Positions 8,504 to 18,449 of a stretch of 64,000 bases of DNA are shown here, piece by piece. The position numbers and the translations under genes are program-made. Numbering within the stretch: the stretch's first letter is position 1; every line of letters begins with the position of its first letter. The notes under the pieces were generated by a model. It was not told the DNA's origin. It made no database searches and saw only the letters and a program-made list of their open reading frames with translations. This DNA is from an uncultured Paracoccaceae bacterium (lineage in GTDB: Bacteria; Pseudomonadota; Alphaproteobacteria; Rhodobacterales; Rhodobacteraceae), in NCBI GenBank assembly GCA_947497985.1, contig CANMIX010000010.1:1-64000 (forward strand). The letters are read 5' to 3'.

Positions 8504-9652
8504 ATGCGAAACTCAACCCGCTCTAATGTGGATCCCTTCATTGTGATGGATGTGATGGAAGCCGCACGCCAAGCCGAAGAGGCCGGACGCCATATTATCC
8601 ATATGGAAGTGGGCCAACCTTCGACCGGAGCGCCCGAAGGTGCGCGGCGCGCAGTGGCGGATGCATTGGACCAAGACGCGCTAGGCTACACTGTCGCGTT
8701 GGGCATCCCGGAACTTCGCAAACGCATCGCAACCCTTTATGGAGATTGGTATAATGTCGATCTCAACCCTGATCGCGTCGTTGTTACACCTGGGTCTTCT
8801 GGTGCCTTTACCCTTGCCTTTACCGCGTTGTTTGACAGCGGTGACCGGGTTGGCATCGGCGCACCGGGCTATCCGTCTTATCGACAGATCCTGCATGCGC
8901 TTGGACTGACGCCGGTGGATATCCAGACCAGCCCGGAAAACCGTTTGCAACCAGTGCCCGCTGACTTTGCCGATTTGGATCTGGCGGGGCTTATGGTGGC
9001 GTCACCCGCAAACCCAACCGGGACCATGCTGGGTCGCGGCGCAATGCAGGGATTGATCGAGGCGACACAGGCGCAAGGGGCCGCCTTTATCTCGGATGAG
9101 ATCTACCATGGGCTGGAATATGAGGCCAAAGCCGTCACCGCGTTGGAGCTGACCGATGATTGTTATGTCATCAACTCCTTCTCCAAATTCTTCTCTATGA
9201 CGGGATGGCGCGTGGGTTGGATGGTTGTGCCCGAAGACCACGTCCGCGTGGTGGAACGGATTGCGCAGAACATGTTTATTTGCGCTCCACACGCCAGTCA
9301 GGTTGCGGCCCTCGCCGCATTGGAGTGCGAGGACGAGATGCGCGGAAATCTGGCCGTATATGCCAAGAACCGTGAGTTGATGCTCAAAGGTCTTCCCGAA
9401 GCCGGTTTTACCAAAATCGCGCCGCCGGATGGCGCGTTCTATGTTTATGCGGATGTATCCGAATTGACGTCTGACAGCCGTGCCTTTGCGCGTGAGATCC
9501 TGGATCAGGCCGGAGTTGCAGTGACACCGGGGCTCGATTTTGATCCAGTACGGGGCGCTACGACACTGCGATTCTCTTACGCGCGTTCGACCGCTGATAT
9601 TGCGGAAGGTCTGGAACGGTTGAAAACTTTCATGGCTTCTCGCGCATCTTGA
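8504..9652 (+). CDS. Class I/II pyridoxal-phosphate aminotransferase
   Basis: A 382-residue fold-type I aminotransferase. Landmarks are MEVGQPSTGAPEGARRAV at the N-terminus, the PLP-phosphate segment TPGSSGAF, SPANPTG (the family Asn-Pro-x-Gly motif), SDEIYHGLEY with the Asp and Tyr that contact PLP, and the Schiff-base lysine in NSFSKFFSMTGWRVGW. The C-terminal arginine is in TTLRFSYARS. The start at 8504 has GGGAG six bases upstream; longer in-frame starts run through the divergent M48 gene and are rejected. Substrates could be aromatic, aspartate or branched amino acids and cannot be read from the sequence. Confidence 0.9.
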   Translation: MRNSTRSNVDPFIVMDVMEAARQAEEAGRHIIHMEVGQPSTGAPEGARRAVADALDQDALGYTVALGIPELRKRIATLYGDWYNVDLNPDRVVVTPGSSGAFTLAFTALFDSGDRVGIGAPGYPSYRQILHALGLTPVDIQTSPENRLQPVPADFADLDLAGLMVASPANPTGTMLGRGAMQGLIEATQAQGAAFISDEIYHGLEYEAKAVTALELTDDCYVINSFSKFFSMTGWRVGWMVVPEDHVRVVERIAQNMFICAPHASQVAALAALECEDEMRGNLAVYAKNRELMLKGLPEAGFTKIAPPDGAFYVYADVSELTSDSRAFAREILDQAGVAVTPGLDFDPVRGATTLRFSYARSTADIAEGLERLKTFMASRAS

Positions 9653-9694
9653 CGACATGATGTGGGAAAACCGCACGAGGCAGGCAAAGACATT

Positions 9695-10930
9695 ATGCGA
9701 ATAAGAAACCTGTTGGGCGCATTGGGTGCCGCTATTCTTTGGACCGGACTTGCCTATGGGCAGGGGTTCAGCGGCCTTGCGCGGGTGGATGCGGCTCAGA
9801 CGTCTGCTGCTGATACGCGTACCGGTGGCGAGATTGAGCTGCTGCTGAGCCAAGGGGTGCCGTATCGTATTTTCACCCTTGATGAACCGCGACGGCTTGT
9901 CCTGGATTTTCAGGAAGTGGATTGGAGCGGGTTTCCGGCCTCAAGCTTTGTTTCGACCGAGTTCGCCAGCGACGTGCAATTTGGCACTTATGTTCCTGGC
10001 TGGTCACGTATGGTGATCGAGCTTGCGGCGCCAATGGAGGTTGCCCAAGCCGCGTTGCAGGTCGATCCGGTCACCGCAGCTGCGCAACTGTCAATCAAGC
10101 TAGAAAACGTGGATGCTAAAACCTTTGCCAAGGCTGCAGGCGCGCCGCAAGATCCCCGTTGGGATCTGCCAGCACCAGAGGAATTGCCGCAGCGCATTGG
10201 CAGCAATCCAGATGCGCCGTTGATGATTGTGCTGGACCCGGGGCACGGCGGCATCGACCCAGGCGCGCAGGTTGATGTGCAGGGGCGTAAGATTTCCGAA
10301 AAAGACCTGATGCTGCAATTTGCACTGGAACTTGGTGATGTTTTGCTGCGCTCCGGGCAGTTTGATGTGCGCTTGACCCGCAATGACGACTATTTTGTTT
10401 CGTTGGAGCGACGTATCGCGCTGGCGCATCTTGCAGGGGCCGATTTGTTTGTTTCGCTGCATGCAGATTCGCTGTCGGCCGGGCACGCACACGGCACCAC
10501 AATTTACACGCTGTCGGATGAAGCCTCTGATGTAGCCTCTGCCAAGCTGGCAGAACGCCAAGAACGGAGCCAATTGCTGTCGGGAACCGATTTGAGCGAG
10601 GCCGATGACGTTGTGGCCGATGTTTTGCTTGATCTTGCGCGGGTAGAGACACACCCACGCTCGTTGAGCCTTGCGCAGTCGATCTCGGCGTCGCTTACCG
10701 AACAGGGTGGGCCCATGAACAGGCGTCCGTTGCGGTCGGCGGGGTTCTCGGTCCTGAAATCCGCAGATATCCCATCAATCCTGATCGAGATTGGGTTTCT
10801 GTCCAGCACACGTGATCTGAACAATATTCTTGACCCAGATTGGCGGCGTGCCACGGCGCGGGGGATCTTGAATGGTTTGCTGGCATGGCAGGCGGATGAT
10901 GCAGCTCGCAAAACACTTGTGCGTCAGTGA
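9695..10930 (+). CDS. amiC: N-acetylmuramoyl-L-alanine amidase, AMIN + Amidase_3
   Basis: A 411-residue periplasmic zinc amidase that cuts the stem peptide from MurNAc during daughter-cell separation. A signal peptide covers about residues 1-24 (ending LAYGQG). An AMIN domain follows (IELLLSQGVPYRIFTLDEPRRLVLDF), then the catalytic domain from about residue 175: VLDPGHGGIDPGA (first zinc His), the ligand Glu in SEKDL, SLHADS (third ligand) and IEIGFLSS with the catalytic Glu. The start at 9695 is used because the alternative at 9662 would bury the signal peptide behind charged residues. It lies upstream of mrcA, a usual Rhodobacterales order. Confidence 0.9.
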   Translation: MRIRNLLGALGAAILWTGLAYGQGFSGLARVDAAQTSAADTRTGGEIELLLSQGVPYRIFTLDEPRRLVLDFQEVDWSGFPASSFVSTEFASDVQFGTYVPGWSRMVIELAAPMEVAQAALQVDPVTAAAQLSIKLENVDAKTFAKAAGAPQDPRWDLPAPEELPQRIGSNPDAPLMIVLDPGHGGIDPGAQVDVQGRKISEKDLMLQFALELGDVLLRSGQFDVRLTRNDDYFVSLERRIALAHLAGADLFVSLHADSLSAGHAHGTTIYTLSDEASDVASAKLAERQERSQLLSGTDLSEADDVVADVLLDLARVETHPRSLSLAQSISASLTEQGGPMNRRPLRSAGFSVLKSADIPSILIEIGFLSSTRDLNNILDPDWRRATARGILNGLLAWQADDAARKTLVRQ

Positions 10931-11091
10931 CCAAAGGGTGTGGTCAGCCAAGATTTGCCGACCGCCTCACAGCAGGTTGAACATGTGATACACTGTTTTT
11001 GCGTATATGCTGCAAACTACGGGTGTTTCCCATTTTGACCCCGGCTGTTCTGACCCCTATATAAGCGCAATGCTGCAAGAGAGGCTTTGAC

Positions 11092-13596
11092 GTGCTCAGG
11101 TTCTTTTTGTCCTTCTGGGGCGCTATTTTTACGACGATCACCATGGGAATCGCTGCTATGGCAGTGACTGTGGGGGCTATTTTCTGGTTTTATGGCCGGG
11201 ATTTGCCAAGTCACGAAGCTTTGGCGCGGTATCAGCCACCGACCATCAGCCGAATCTATTCCGGCGAAGGCGCGTTGATCGACGAATTCGCCAAGGAACG
11301 ACGTCTGTTCACGGCCGCCGAAGACATTCCAGCGCTGGTCAAACAGGCGTTCATCTCAGCGGAAGATAAGAACTTCTATCACCACAAAGGCTATGACATG
11401 CGCGGTATCGCAGCCGCCGGTGTCGAGGCGATCCGCTCGGGTGGCAGCAACGTGCGTGGTGCGTCGACGATTACCCAGCAGGTGATGAAAAACTTTTTGC
11501 TAGATGGTAGCCGTCGCGCGGAACGTAAGATCAAAGAGATTATCCTCGCCTCGCGGCTTGAGGAAACGCTCGACAAGGACACAATCCTTGAACTCTATAT
11601 GAATGAAATCTTCCTGGGTCAGAACTCTTATGGTGTGACGGCCGCCGCCCAGACGTATTTCAACAAAACACTGGGTGAGCTGGAACCGCATGAAGCGGCG
11701 ACCTTGGCATCGATGCCCAAAGCCCCGTCTGATTTCCACCCGGTGCGGCGCAAAGAACGCCTGCTGGAGCGGCGGAACTTTGTTTTGGAAGAGATGTATG
11801 AGAACGGGTACATCTCTGAGGCCGTGTATCATGTGGAGCGCGACCAGCCCCTGCGGTCCGTCCAAAATGGGGATTTCGAGAGCTTCCGCACTGCTTTACC
11901 ACCACGTGACTACTTTACCGACGAGGTCCGGCGCCAGTTGAGCGAGGACTTTGGCGAGGGAGAGTTCTTTACCGGCGGTTTCACTGTACGTGCGACAATC
12001 GACCAAGAAATGCAAAACGAGGCGGCCCTGTCGCTGCGGACAGGCTTGGAAAAATTCGACCGTCAGCGTGGGATTTGGCGTGGTACGGATGTGATCCTGT
12101 CCGAGGAAACGCTGGCTGATGAAACCACATGGCGTGCGGCGTTGAGCGATGCAAAAGTGCCGCGCGACATCGTACTGGGCGGCAGTTGGTATCCGGCGGT
12201 GGTGCTTGATATTGCGGATCAGTCCTTGACCGTTGGTGTCGAGGGACATTCCAAAATCGGCTCTGTTCCACGGTCAGATATTAAGTGGCTCAAAGGCAAT
12301 TTCTTCGACAATTTCACCACTGGTGACGTAATTCTTGTGCGCGGTGTCGGCGGCGAGCCTGGCAATCCAGAAAGCTGGTCGGTACGGCAGGTGCCAGAAG
12401 TGCAGGGCGGGTTTGTCGCCATGGACGTGAACTCTGGCCGTGTTATTGCGATGCAGGGTGGCTTCTCCTATCAGCATTCGGTGTTCAACCGTGCGACGCA
12501 GGCGCAACGCCAGCCGGGGTCAAGCTTTAAACCCTTTGTCTATGCCGCAGCGCTAGATAGTGGTTACAGCCCGGCGACAATCGTGATTGACGCTCCGATT
12601 GAGGTCAACACGCCCCAAGGGCTTTGGCGTCCTAAAAACTCATCCAACAAATTCTATGGCCCGACCCCGCTGCGCACCGGCATTGAGCAGTCTCGGAACC
12701 TGATGACTATTCGTCTGGCGCAAGAAGTCAGTATGGAGGTCATTGCAGGCTATGCCGAACGCTTTGGTGTCTATGACCGGATGGGGGCGTTTTTGGCCAA
12801 CTCGCTGGGTGCAGAAGAAACGACCTTGTATCAGATGGTTGCGGCCTATGCGATGTTTGCAAACGGCGGCGAGCGGGTTGAACCGACGTTGGTTGACCGG
12901 ATCCAGGATCGTTCAGGCGCCACGATTTACCGCCATGATGACCGCGATTGTATTGACTGTTCCAGCGCGCAATTGCCAGCAGGGGCCATTCCACGTATCG
13001 ACACCCGTCGTGAGCAGGTAATGGATCCGATCACAGCCTATCAGCTTACCTCGATGATGAAAGGTGTTGTTGACCGCGGGACCGCGAGTTCTGTGATCAA
13101 CCTGCCTGTTCCCACTGCCGGCAAAACCGGGACCACCAACGACTCGCGTGATGCGTGGTTTGTGGGCTTCACGTCGAACATCGTTGCCGGCTGTTACATC
13201 GGATATGACCAACCACGTCCCATGGGGCGGGGTGCGTATGGTGGTACCTTGTGCGGGCCCGTGTTCCAGCAGTTCATGTCCAAGGCGACTGAGAAGTTCG
13301 GCGGCGGTGCATTCCGCGTGCCAGAGGGTGGACATTTCATCAAAATCGACCGTTTTACCGGCGCACGTCTGCCGGATGACGCTTCGGGTAATTACGTGGT
13401 CGCAGAGTATTTCCGCGACGGCGACCAGCCGATTTTTGGTGTGACCTTTGATGGCGGCTTTGCCATGGGGTCGAACCTGCCGCTGTTTGAAGAAGCGCAG
13501 CAGCAGGGGCGTCAGGTGACAACATCAACGGGTGGTACCGCCGTCCTGGGACCAAAGGCCAACTTTGGCACGGTCAGCTCTGGCGGGTTATATTGA
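11092..13596 (+). CDS. mrcA: Penicillin-binding protein 1A (bifunctional transglycosylase/transpeptidase)
   Basis: An 834-residue class A PBP that polymerises glycan strands and cross-links them in the periplasm. It opens with a membrane anchor (about residues 5-30). The GT51 transglycosylase follows (AFISAEDKNFYHHKG with the catalytic Glu, then STITQQVMKN and ELYMNEIFLGQNSYG). An OB-like insert comes next, then the transpeptidase with the active-site serine in QPGSSFKPFVY (SxxK), SRN for the second motif and KTGTTNDSRDAWF for the KTG motif. The start is GTG with GAGAGG just upstream. Its final 85 bp are overlapped by the convergent RTX/Hint gene. Confidence 0.95.
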   Translation: MLRFFLSFWGAIFTTITMGIAAMAVTVGAIFWFYGRDLPSHEALARYQPPTISRIYSGEGALIDEFAKERRLFTAAEDIPALVKQAFISAEDKNFYHHKGYDMRGIAAAGVEAIRSGGSNVRGASTITQQVMKNFLLDGSRRAERKIKEIILASRLEETLDKDTILELYMNEIFLGQNSYGVTAAAQTYFNKTLGELEPHEAATLASMPKAPSDFHPVRRKERLLERRNFVLEEMYENGYISEAVYHVERDQPLRSVQNGDFESFRTALPPRDYFTDEVRRQLSEDFGEGEFFTGGFTVRATIDQEMQNEAALSLRTGLEKFDRQRGIWRGTDVILSEETLADETTWRAALSDAKVPRDIVLGGSWYPAVVLDIADQSLTVGVEGHSKIGSVPRSDIKWLKGNFFDNFTTGDVILVRGVGGEPGNPESWSVRQVPEVQGGFVAMDVNSGRVIAMQGGFSYQHSVFNRATQAQRQPGSSFKPFVYAAALDSGYSPATIVIDAPIEVNTPQGLWRPKNSSNKFYGPTPLRTGIEQSRNLMTIRLAQEVSMEVIAGYAERFGVYDRMGAFLANSLGAEETTLYQMVAAYAMFANGGERVEPTLVDRIQDRSGATIYRHDDRDCIDCSSAQLPAGAIPRIDTRREQVMDPITAYQLTSMMKGVVDRGTASSVINLPVPTAGKTGTTNDSRDAWFVGFTSNIVAGCYIGYDQPRPMGRGAYGGTLCGPVFQQFMSKATEKFGGGAFRVPEGGHFIKIDRFTGARLPDDASGNYVVAEYFRDGDQPIFGVTFDGGFAMGSNLPLFEEAQQQGRQVTTSTGGTAVLGPKANFGTVSSGGLY

Positions 13597-15566
13597 CACA
13601 TCAAATTGTATTCCGCCGCGTTTAAACAGGGGCGGGCTGTTCGATCATAGTTTGACAGATCCGTATCGAAGTCTGACAGAACTTGCATCAGATCGGTTGT
13701 CTGATCTTGGGACAGGGCAAGCAGGGCCTGCGCGCCGGGGAAGAAGCTTTCAACTTCGACCCCATTTGCAAAAATCACCTCATGCTGGTGTAGCAGCAGG
13801 TGGACGTAGGTAACGGTTTTGCGGGGAGCACGGTCCACGTTCGGGTCGTTCAAAAGAGCGTAGGCCGGAACCAGGACTTCGCTGGTGTCAAACAAAAGTT
13901 CAGCGGCCCAATTGCGCACAAGGACGCGATGCTGCGGCGAAACAAAGAGCGGTTTGCTGCCGCCTGAAAACGCGGAGTCCACGCAGATGGGAGCCATGCG
14001 ACCATGCCCCGGAACGGTGCTTTGCCCTTTCCACAGAAGTGGCTGTAGCCCGTGATCTTTGGTGCGAATAAGGTCGCCCTGTCTTAGGCTTTCCACGGGG
14101 CGAGGGCCGCTGATCGTGTCAATTGATGTCCCGGCCGCAAAGCAGATGATGTTTTCAATGCCAGAAAAGCTGACAGTGGTGCCATCCAGCAAAGTGGCCG
14201 TTCCTGTCATACTGCCATCACCGTCGATTGCAGTGATGTTCAGCGAGTTCGGGGACAATTGACCATTGAAGTCAAGCGTGTCTCCGTCTGTTTGATCGTC
14301 ATCTCCGCCAACGATGTCAATCGTGCCGGCCCCCGCGTCTGCGGTATCAACGAATTGGAAAAAGTCGTCGCCTGCCCCACCAAGGACTGTATCTCCCTGG
14401 CCGATCACCAGTGTATCGTCGCCGTCGCCACCTTGGATACTGTCCGAACCAGCGCCGCCCGTCAGATGATCATCGCCGCCTTCACCAAAGATGGTGTCGT
14501 CTCCATCGCCGCCATCGATTGTGTCAGCGTAGGGATCAGGGGTGACGACGGGGATGGTGAATTCTATTTTAGAAACCGTGTAGTCGGACCCATCTGTCAG
14601 ATCGGTTTGGATGTTGGCGCTGAGTACCAGTTGATCAAATTCTCCAACACCGCTGATCGAGACACTGCCACTTCCGCCGCCTGGGTCGGCTGTGAAGTCG
14701 CCCTCGGCGACCAATGCACCATCATTGTACACCGCCCAATGACCTTCTTCGGCGTAAGAGTCTGTATAAAGATGAGCGAAGTCAAAACTCGCGGCGGTGG
14801 TTGCCTGGTCAAAGTCGACAAACAGTTTTTCGGAGGTGCCGCTTGCTTTGTCATAGCCGATTTGCGCGTCGACCCAGCTGTCGCTGTCGGAAATCGTGCC
14901 GGACACACCAAAAGTGTCGCGAAAGCTTGAGATGTCCGCCGCGTTGGCTGTGCCTCCGATGGCCTGAGCCGTAACGGTAAATCCGTCGTTCGTCTCCGCC
15001 ACATTCTCTTCGGTGATGGTTACGGTGCCGCCTGATAACTCGTTCTGGTCATGGGTGTCGCCATAAAGGACATCATTTCCTTCTCCGCCGTCGATGCTGT
15101 CGGCGCCTGCACCACCGAACACGGTATCCGCGCCAGCACCGGATCGCACGGTGTCGGCGTCGTCACCGGCTTCGATAAGGTCATCATTGCCTGTCCCCCT
15201 GCTGAGACCGTTGTCGACCTGGTCGCCGTCTCGGTCGGTGTAGCTGTCGTCGATCAAATCTCCAGCGTCAGTACCTTCAATGGGACCGTCAAAGGAGGTA
15301 TGCGTTGGCTCGCTCGAAACGGTTGCACCGGAAAGCGTGTCAACAGGACCAAAATCGGGGACAAAGTAAACACCTCCATCCGTCGCCAAGTAAAACTGAC
15401 CAGTTTCCACTTCGTTGGTGTAGGTTGCGCCGCCTTGGGTCCCGCTCCACGACCAGCTGCCAGTGCCGCAATCGGTGTCGACGGTGAAGGTCGCATAGGA
15501 GCCCCCGATCGCATCTCCGGTATCTAGCGAGCTATCTCCGAGAGTGACCAGGTATCCCTGAGGCAT
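13512..15566 (-). CDS. RTX calcium-binding repeat protein with C-terminal Hint domain
   Basis: 684 residues with no classical signal peptide. The N-terminal ~90 residues are a beta-rich module common in Roseobacter Hint proteins. Glycine/aspartate nonapeptide RTX repeats appear twice, near residues 125-170 ([22 protein letters not shown]) and 360-410 ([22 protein letters not shown]), around a lectin-like middle segment. A Hint (hedgehog/intein) domain starts at Cys 475 (CFAAGTSI) and has the SPQHRVLV B-block. RTX proteins usually leave by type I secretion, and Hint domains self-cleave; both are inference here, and no secretion genes are adjacent. AGGAG precedes the ATG. The last ~28 codons overlap mrcA on the other strand. 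Confidence 0.87.
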   Translation of the reverse strand: MPQGYLVTLGDSSLDTGDAIGGSYATFTVDTDCGTGSWSWSGTQGGATYTNEVETGQFYLATDGGVYFVPDFGPVDTLSGATVSSEPTHTSFDGPIEGTDAGDLIDDSYTDRDGDQVDNGLSRGTGNDDLIEAGDDADTVRSGAGADTVFGGAGADSIDGGEGNDVLYGDTHDQNELSGGTVTITEENVAETNDGFTVTAQAIGGTANAADISSFRDTFGVSGTISDSDSWVDAQIGYDKASGTSEKLFVDFDQATTAASFDFAHLYTDSYAEEGHWAVYNDGALVAEGDFTADPGGGSGSVSISGVGEFDQLVLSANIQTDLTDGSDYTVSKIEFTIPVVTPDPYADTIDGGDGDDTIFGEGGDDHLTGGAGSDSIQGGDGDDTLVIGQGDTVLGGAGDDFFQFVDTADAGAGTIDIVGGDDDQTDGDTLDFNGQLSPNSLNITAIDGDGSMTGTATLLDGTTVSFSGIENIICFAAGTSIDTISGPRPVESLRQGDLIRTKDHGLQPLLWKGQSTVPGHGRMAPICVDSAFSGGSKPLFVSPQHRVLVRNWAAELLFDTSEVLVPAYALLNDPNVDRAPRKTVTYVHLLLHQHEVIFANGVEVESFFPGAQALLALSQDQTTDLMQVLSDFDTDLSNYDRTARPCLNAAEYNLMCQYNPPELTVPKLAFGPRTAVPPVDVVT

Positions 15567-15755
15567 CTTCGACTCCTGCGAACATGTGAAATGATTAACA
15601 ACGTCCGGAGAATTTACGATCAGTATTGTTTAAATATCGTTGAAATGGCGTATGACCGGCAGGGCAGTCGTTTTACATATGCGGCGCATATGCTTGCTCG
15701 CACCGCGACACTGGTTTATCACGCCAGCCTGAACACAGTGACAGGAAATCCGACC

Positions 15756-16880
15756 ATGCGCGCCGAGACCCAGAATACCGTGACCAAGATCGAAAAGTCG
15801 CTCGACCTGTTGAGCCAGCGGTTGAACTGGGAAACGGCCGAGTATCGTCTCGAGGAATTCAATGCACGGGTTGAAGATCCCAACCTTTGGGATGATCCGG
15901 AAGCAGCCCAGAAGCTGATGCGCGAGCGTCAGATGCTGGTGGACGCGATTGATACGTTCAAGTCGATCAAGCAGGATTTGGCCGACAATATCGAGCTCAT
16001 TGAATTGGGCGAGATGGAGGACGATGAAGAGGTGATCGCGGACGCCGAGGCCGCGTTGCAGGCGCTGAGCGCGACTGCTGCCGAAAAGGAGCTGGAAGCA
16101 CTGTTGGATGGTGAAGCCGACAGCAATGATACATTCCTGGAGATCAACTCTGGCGCCGGCGGGACGGAAAGCTGTGACTGGGCGTCCATGCTGGCACGGA
16201 TGTATGTCCGCTGGGCGGAGAAAAAGGGATATACGGTCGAACTGCAGTCCGAGACCCCGGGTGAAGAGGCTGGCATCAAATCCGTGGCCTATAAAATCAC
16301 CGGGCATAATGCCTATGGTTGGTTGAAGTCGGAAAGCGGTGTCCACCGCTTGGTCCGGATCTCGCCCTATGATTCCGCAGCTAAACGCCATACGTCGTTC
16401 AGCTCGGTCTGGGTCTATCCGGTCGTTGACGACAATATCGAAATTGATGTGAACCCCAGCGACATCCGCGTCGACACCTATCGCTCTTCTGGTGCGGGTG
16501 GCCAGCACGTGAACACCACCGACTCCGCGGTACGGATCACGCACATTCCCACGGGGATCGTTGTGACCTCTTCCGAGAAGTCTCAGCACCAAAACCGTGA
16601 CATCGCGATGAAAGCGCTGAAATCCCGCCTGTACCAACAGGAATTGGACCGCCGCAACGCAGAGATCAACGCCGCTCACGAAGCAAAAGGCGACGCGGGC
16701 TGGGGCAACCAGATCCGGTCTTACGTTTTGCAGCCGTATCAGATGGTAAAAGACCTTCGCACTTCGCACGAGACCTCGGATACCAAAGGCGTGCTCGACG
16801 GTGACCTGGACGGGTTTATGGCAGCGACCTTGGCGTTGAAAGTTTCGGGCAAAAGCCGTGCAGACGCGCAGTCCGAATAA
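15756..16880 (+). CDS. prfB: Peptide chain release factor 2
   Basis: A 374-residue class I release factor that reads UGA and UAA stop codons in the ribosome A site. Domain 3 has the peptidyl-hydrolysis loop [16 protein letters not shown] with the GGQ motif. The stop-recognition region reads [15 protein letters not shown], where SPY replaces the SPF tripeptide of E. coli RF2. The open frame is continuous: there is no internal UGA at the place where many RF2 genes use an autoregulatory frameshift. The start at 15756 has AGGAAA seven bases upstream; an in-frame ATG at 15591 would add 55 unrelated residues. prfB normally follows mrcA directly in this group; here an RTX gene separates them. Confidence 0.95.
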   Translation: MRAETQNTVTKIEKSLDLLSQRLNWETAEYRLEEFNARVEDPNLWDDPEAAQKLMRERQMLVDAIDTFKSIKQDLADNIELIELGEMEDDEEVIADAEAALQALSATAAEKELEALLDGEADSNDTFLEINSGAGGTESCDWASMLARMYVRWAEKKGYTVELQSETPGEEAGIKSVAYKITGHNAYGWLKSESGVHRLVRISPYDSAAKRHTSFSSVWVYPVVDDNIEIDVNPSDIRVDTYRSSGAGGQHVNTTDSAVRITHIPTGIVVTSSEKSQHQNRDIAMKALKSRLYQQELDRRNAEINAAHEAKGDAGWGNQIRSYVLQPYQMVKDLRTSHETSDTKGVLDGDLDGFMAATLALKVSGKSRADAQSE

Positions 16881-16906
16881 AAGACGGCATCAATGCCCAT
16901 TGTTTG

Positions 16907-17707
16907 TTAGCTAAAGGGGTCACCGGCGCGCAATAAGTGCCGGTGATAAGACGGCAGCTCATCGGCAGTCATAAAACCGGACATGCGTGCCGCTGCAAGG
17001 GCACGTGATACATCCTGGTCAAGGAATTCATAAACCATACGCGTCACTCGTTCTGAACGTTCAGATTCCCGCATTGTACGGGCCACATATCCAGACCAGA
17101 AATTGCTCTCCATCGAGGAAGCGCGTGCCAGGTAGTTAAAGGAAAAGGTCACTGCGTTTTTGCGCGCGATCAGCAGGGACACCCCGTCTTCATGGGGAAG
17201 AGCGAACCCACGGAACTCCCGAGCTTCTGTGTTGATCGGCAAGCCATGGAACTGCATCGCTTCTTTGGCTTCAAACCCTTTGACGAAGGTCACGCCGTCA
17301 TCGTCGCGGAACACAATCACCAAACCAAAGACATATTTCTCCGCCTGAACAAAACTGCGCCGTGAAAAACAGTAAAACCCAGAGGGAAAGACGTCGTTGG
17401 GAACACGCTGTGCGTTGCGGCCAAAATAGTCAGCGAGAAACGGTCCGTTCAAAATCTTACCGTTTTGTGTCAGAGTTCCAATCGGTTCCAACAGAATTCG
17501 CGCGTCTACGCCAAAAAACTGACAAATCCGATCCAAAACATCAGGCCGTGGAAAGCTTTCGCCGGACAAGTAGCGGTTGAATTGTGTCCGATTGATACCT
17601 AGCTGACGTGAAAGCTCAGACACGGAGGAATGACTTTGGGCCAGTTCGCGCAAATTGCGGCCAAACATGTTGCGTAACTCAACTGGGGATCGTGTGTCTT
17701 GTGCCAT
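16907..17707 (-). CDS. XRE-family helix-turn-helix regulator
   Basis: 266 residues. The DNA-binding domain is at the N-terminus, about residues 12-72: FGRNLRELAQSHSSVSELSRQLGINRTQFNRYL and then an FFGV segment, the Cro/C1 fold. The remaining ~190 residues are a mixed alpha/beta region of unknown type, with VFPSGFYCFSRRSF, FVKGFEAKEAMQFHG and a C-terminal helical SRALAAARMSGFM. GGAGG lies nine bases before the ATG at 17707. A longer frame to 17845 lacks a ribosome site. It is divergent from the cold-shock-like gene at 17946, which is an obvious candidate target. The effector and regulon are unknown. Confidence 0.8.
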   Translation of the reverse strand: MAQDTRSPVELRNMFGRNLRELAQSHSSVSELSRQLGINRTQFNRYLSGESFPRPDVLDRICQFFGVDARILLEPIGTLTQNGKILNGPFLADYFGRNAQRVPNDVFPSGFYCFSRRSFVQAEKYVFGLVIVFRDDDGVTFVKGFEAKEAMQFHGLPINTEAREFRGFALPHEDGVSLLIARKNAVTFSFNYLARASSMESNFWSGYVARTMRESERSERVTRMVYEFLDQDVSRALAAARMSGFMTADELPSYHRHLLRAGDPFS

Positions 17708-17945
17708 CTTTGCCTGACCTCCGTGCGGCCTATACTGCCCTAAATTGTACTGAGATGCGACACCTTCCAGAGGAGAAGGCTCGTTCTGTATCTCGACTGC
17801 ATCAAGGTGGCGCTCTGTAGCGTCAGTTCGTATTGGGTGTGACACAAAATGCCCAGCTCTGAATTCGAATTGGACGTACAGTTATTATCTTTCTTATTGG
17901 AATATAGAGAAAGCTGAACGTGCATAGCGTAGGGAGAACAAAGAC
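17708..17945. promoter_or_regulatory. AT-rich divergent control region
   Basis: 238 bp shared by the XRE regulator and the small protein at 17946. The right half is AT-rich and holds an inverted repeat, CTTTCT (17889-17894) / AGAAAG (17908-17913). Nearby is the self-complementary ATTCGAAT. A divergent regulator commonly binds such a region; no direct evidence for it is visible. Confidence 0.35.
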
Positions 17946-18389
17946 ATGATCGGTGTGGTCCTGTGGAATGACACGTCAAAAAACGCGGCAGTCATCTGGT
18001 GTGAGGATCATGGCGATCTAGCGTTTTACTATGGCGATCCGACCCATGATCTTTCTCTACACAGCGGTGATTGCGTTCGCTTTAAGGTTGAGTTGGAGGG
18101 CTCCCTACGGCACGCAAAGAATTTGACCCTTGTGGAAGGAGAGACACATCCCGCGCTCGCGGCTAGTCTCGCCAATATGGACTTGAGTGCGGAGCTGGCA
18201 AACAATGGCGCTCCAGAAGCGCTGGATCCTGCAAGTCTGACCAATCCCGTAGCGGTAAAGCTGACACCGGGCAATCAACACGGTGAAAAGACCGCAGAGC
18301 TGGTCTTGTTTGCAAACCATCTCAGATCGAAGCGACAAAATTCGGCCCGCCGGTCTGCTGGTGCCTGCCGCGTCGTGCGCATGTCTTGA
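17946..18389 (+). CDS. Small protein with a possible divergent cold-shock-like OB fold
   Basis: 147 residues, not assigned to a named family. Residues 1-62 align by eye with a cold-shock domain: an opening GVVLWND strand, AVIWCEDHGDLAFY where nucleic-acid-binding motifs would sit, then LHSGDCVRFKVE and a RHAKNLTLVEG strand. The aromatic RNP motifs are largely replaced, so RNA binding is uncertain. The middle is acidic and Ala-rich, and the C-terminus is basic (RSKRQNSARRSAGACRVVRMS), which could contact nucleic acid. GGGAG lies upstream of the ATG. It is divergent from an XRE regulator. Confidence 0.6.
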   Translation: MIGVVLWNDTSKNAAVIWCEDHGDLAFYYGDPTHDLSLHSGDCVRFKVELEGSLRHAKNLTLVEGETHPALAASLANMDLSAELANNGAPEALDPASLTNPVAVKLTPGNQHGEKTAELVLFANHLRSKRQNSARRSAGACRVVRMS

Positions 18390-18391
18390 AG

Positions 18392-18428
18392 AAAAAAAAC
18401 GCACCCGGATTAACTGTCCGAGTGCGTT
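18392..18428 (-). terminator. Terminator of the ilvBN operon
   Basis: The stem AACGCAC (18398-18404) / GTGCGTT (18422-18428) has further CGGA/TCCG pairing inside. The plus-strand A-run at 18392-18399 gives the U-tract for minus-strand transcripts. It lies 22 bases after the ilvN stop. Confidence 0.82.
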
Positions 18429-18449
18429 GATGTTGGCGTCGTTGGTGGT

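Noticed and set aside
15630-16769. Long open frame on the minus strand opposite prfB
   Set aside because: It lies wholly antisense to a clear release factor 2, has no recognisable domain, and no ribosome site; its length reflects codon bias of prfB.
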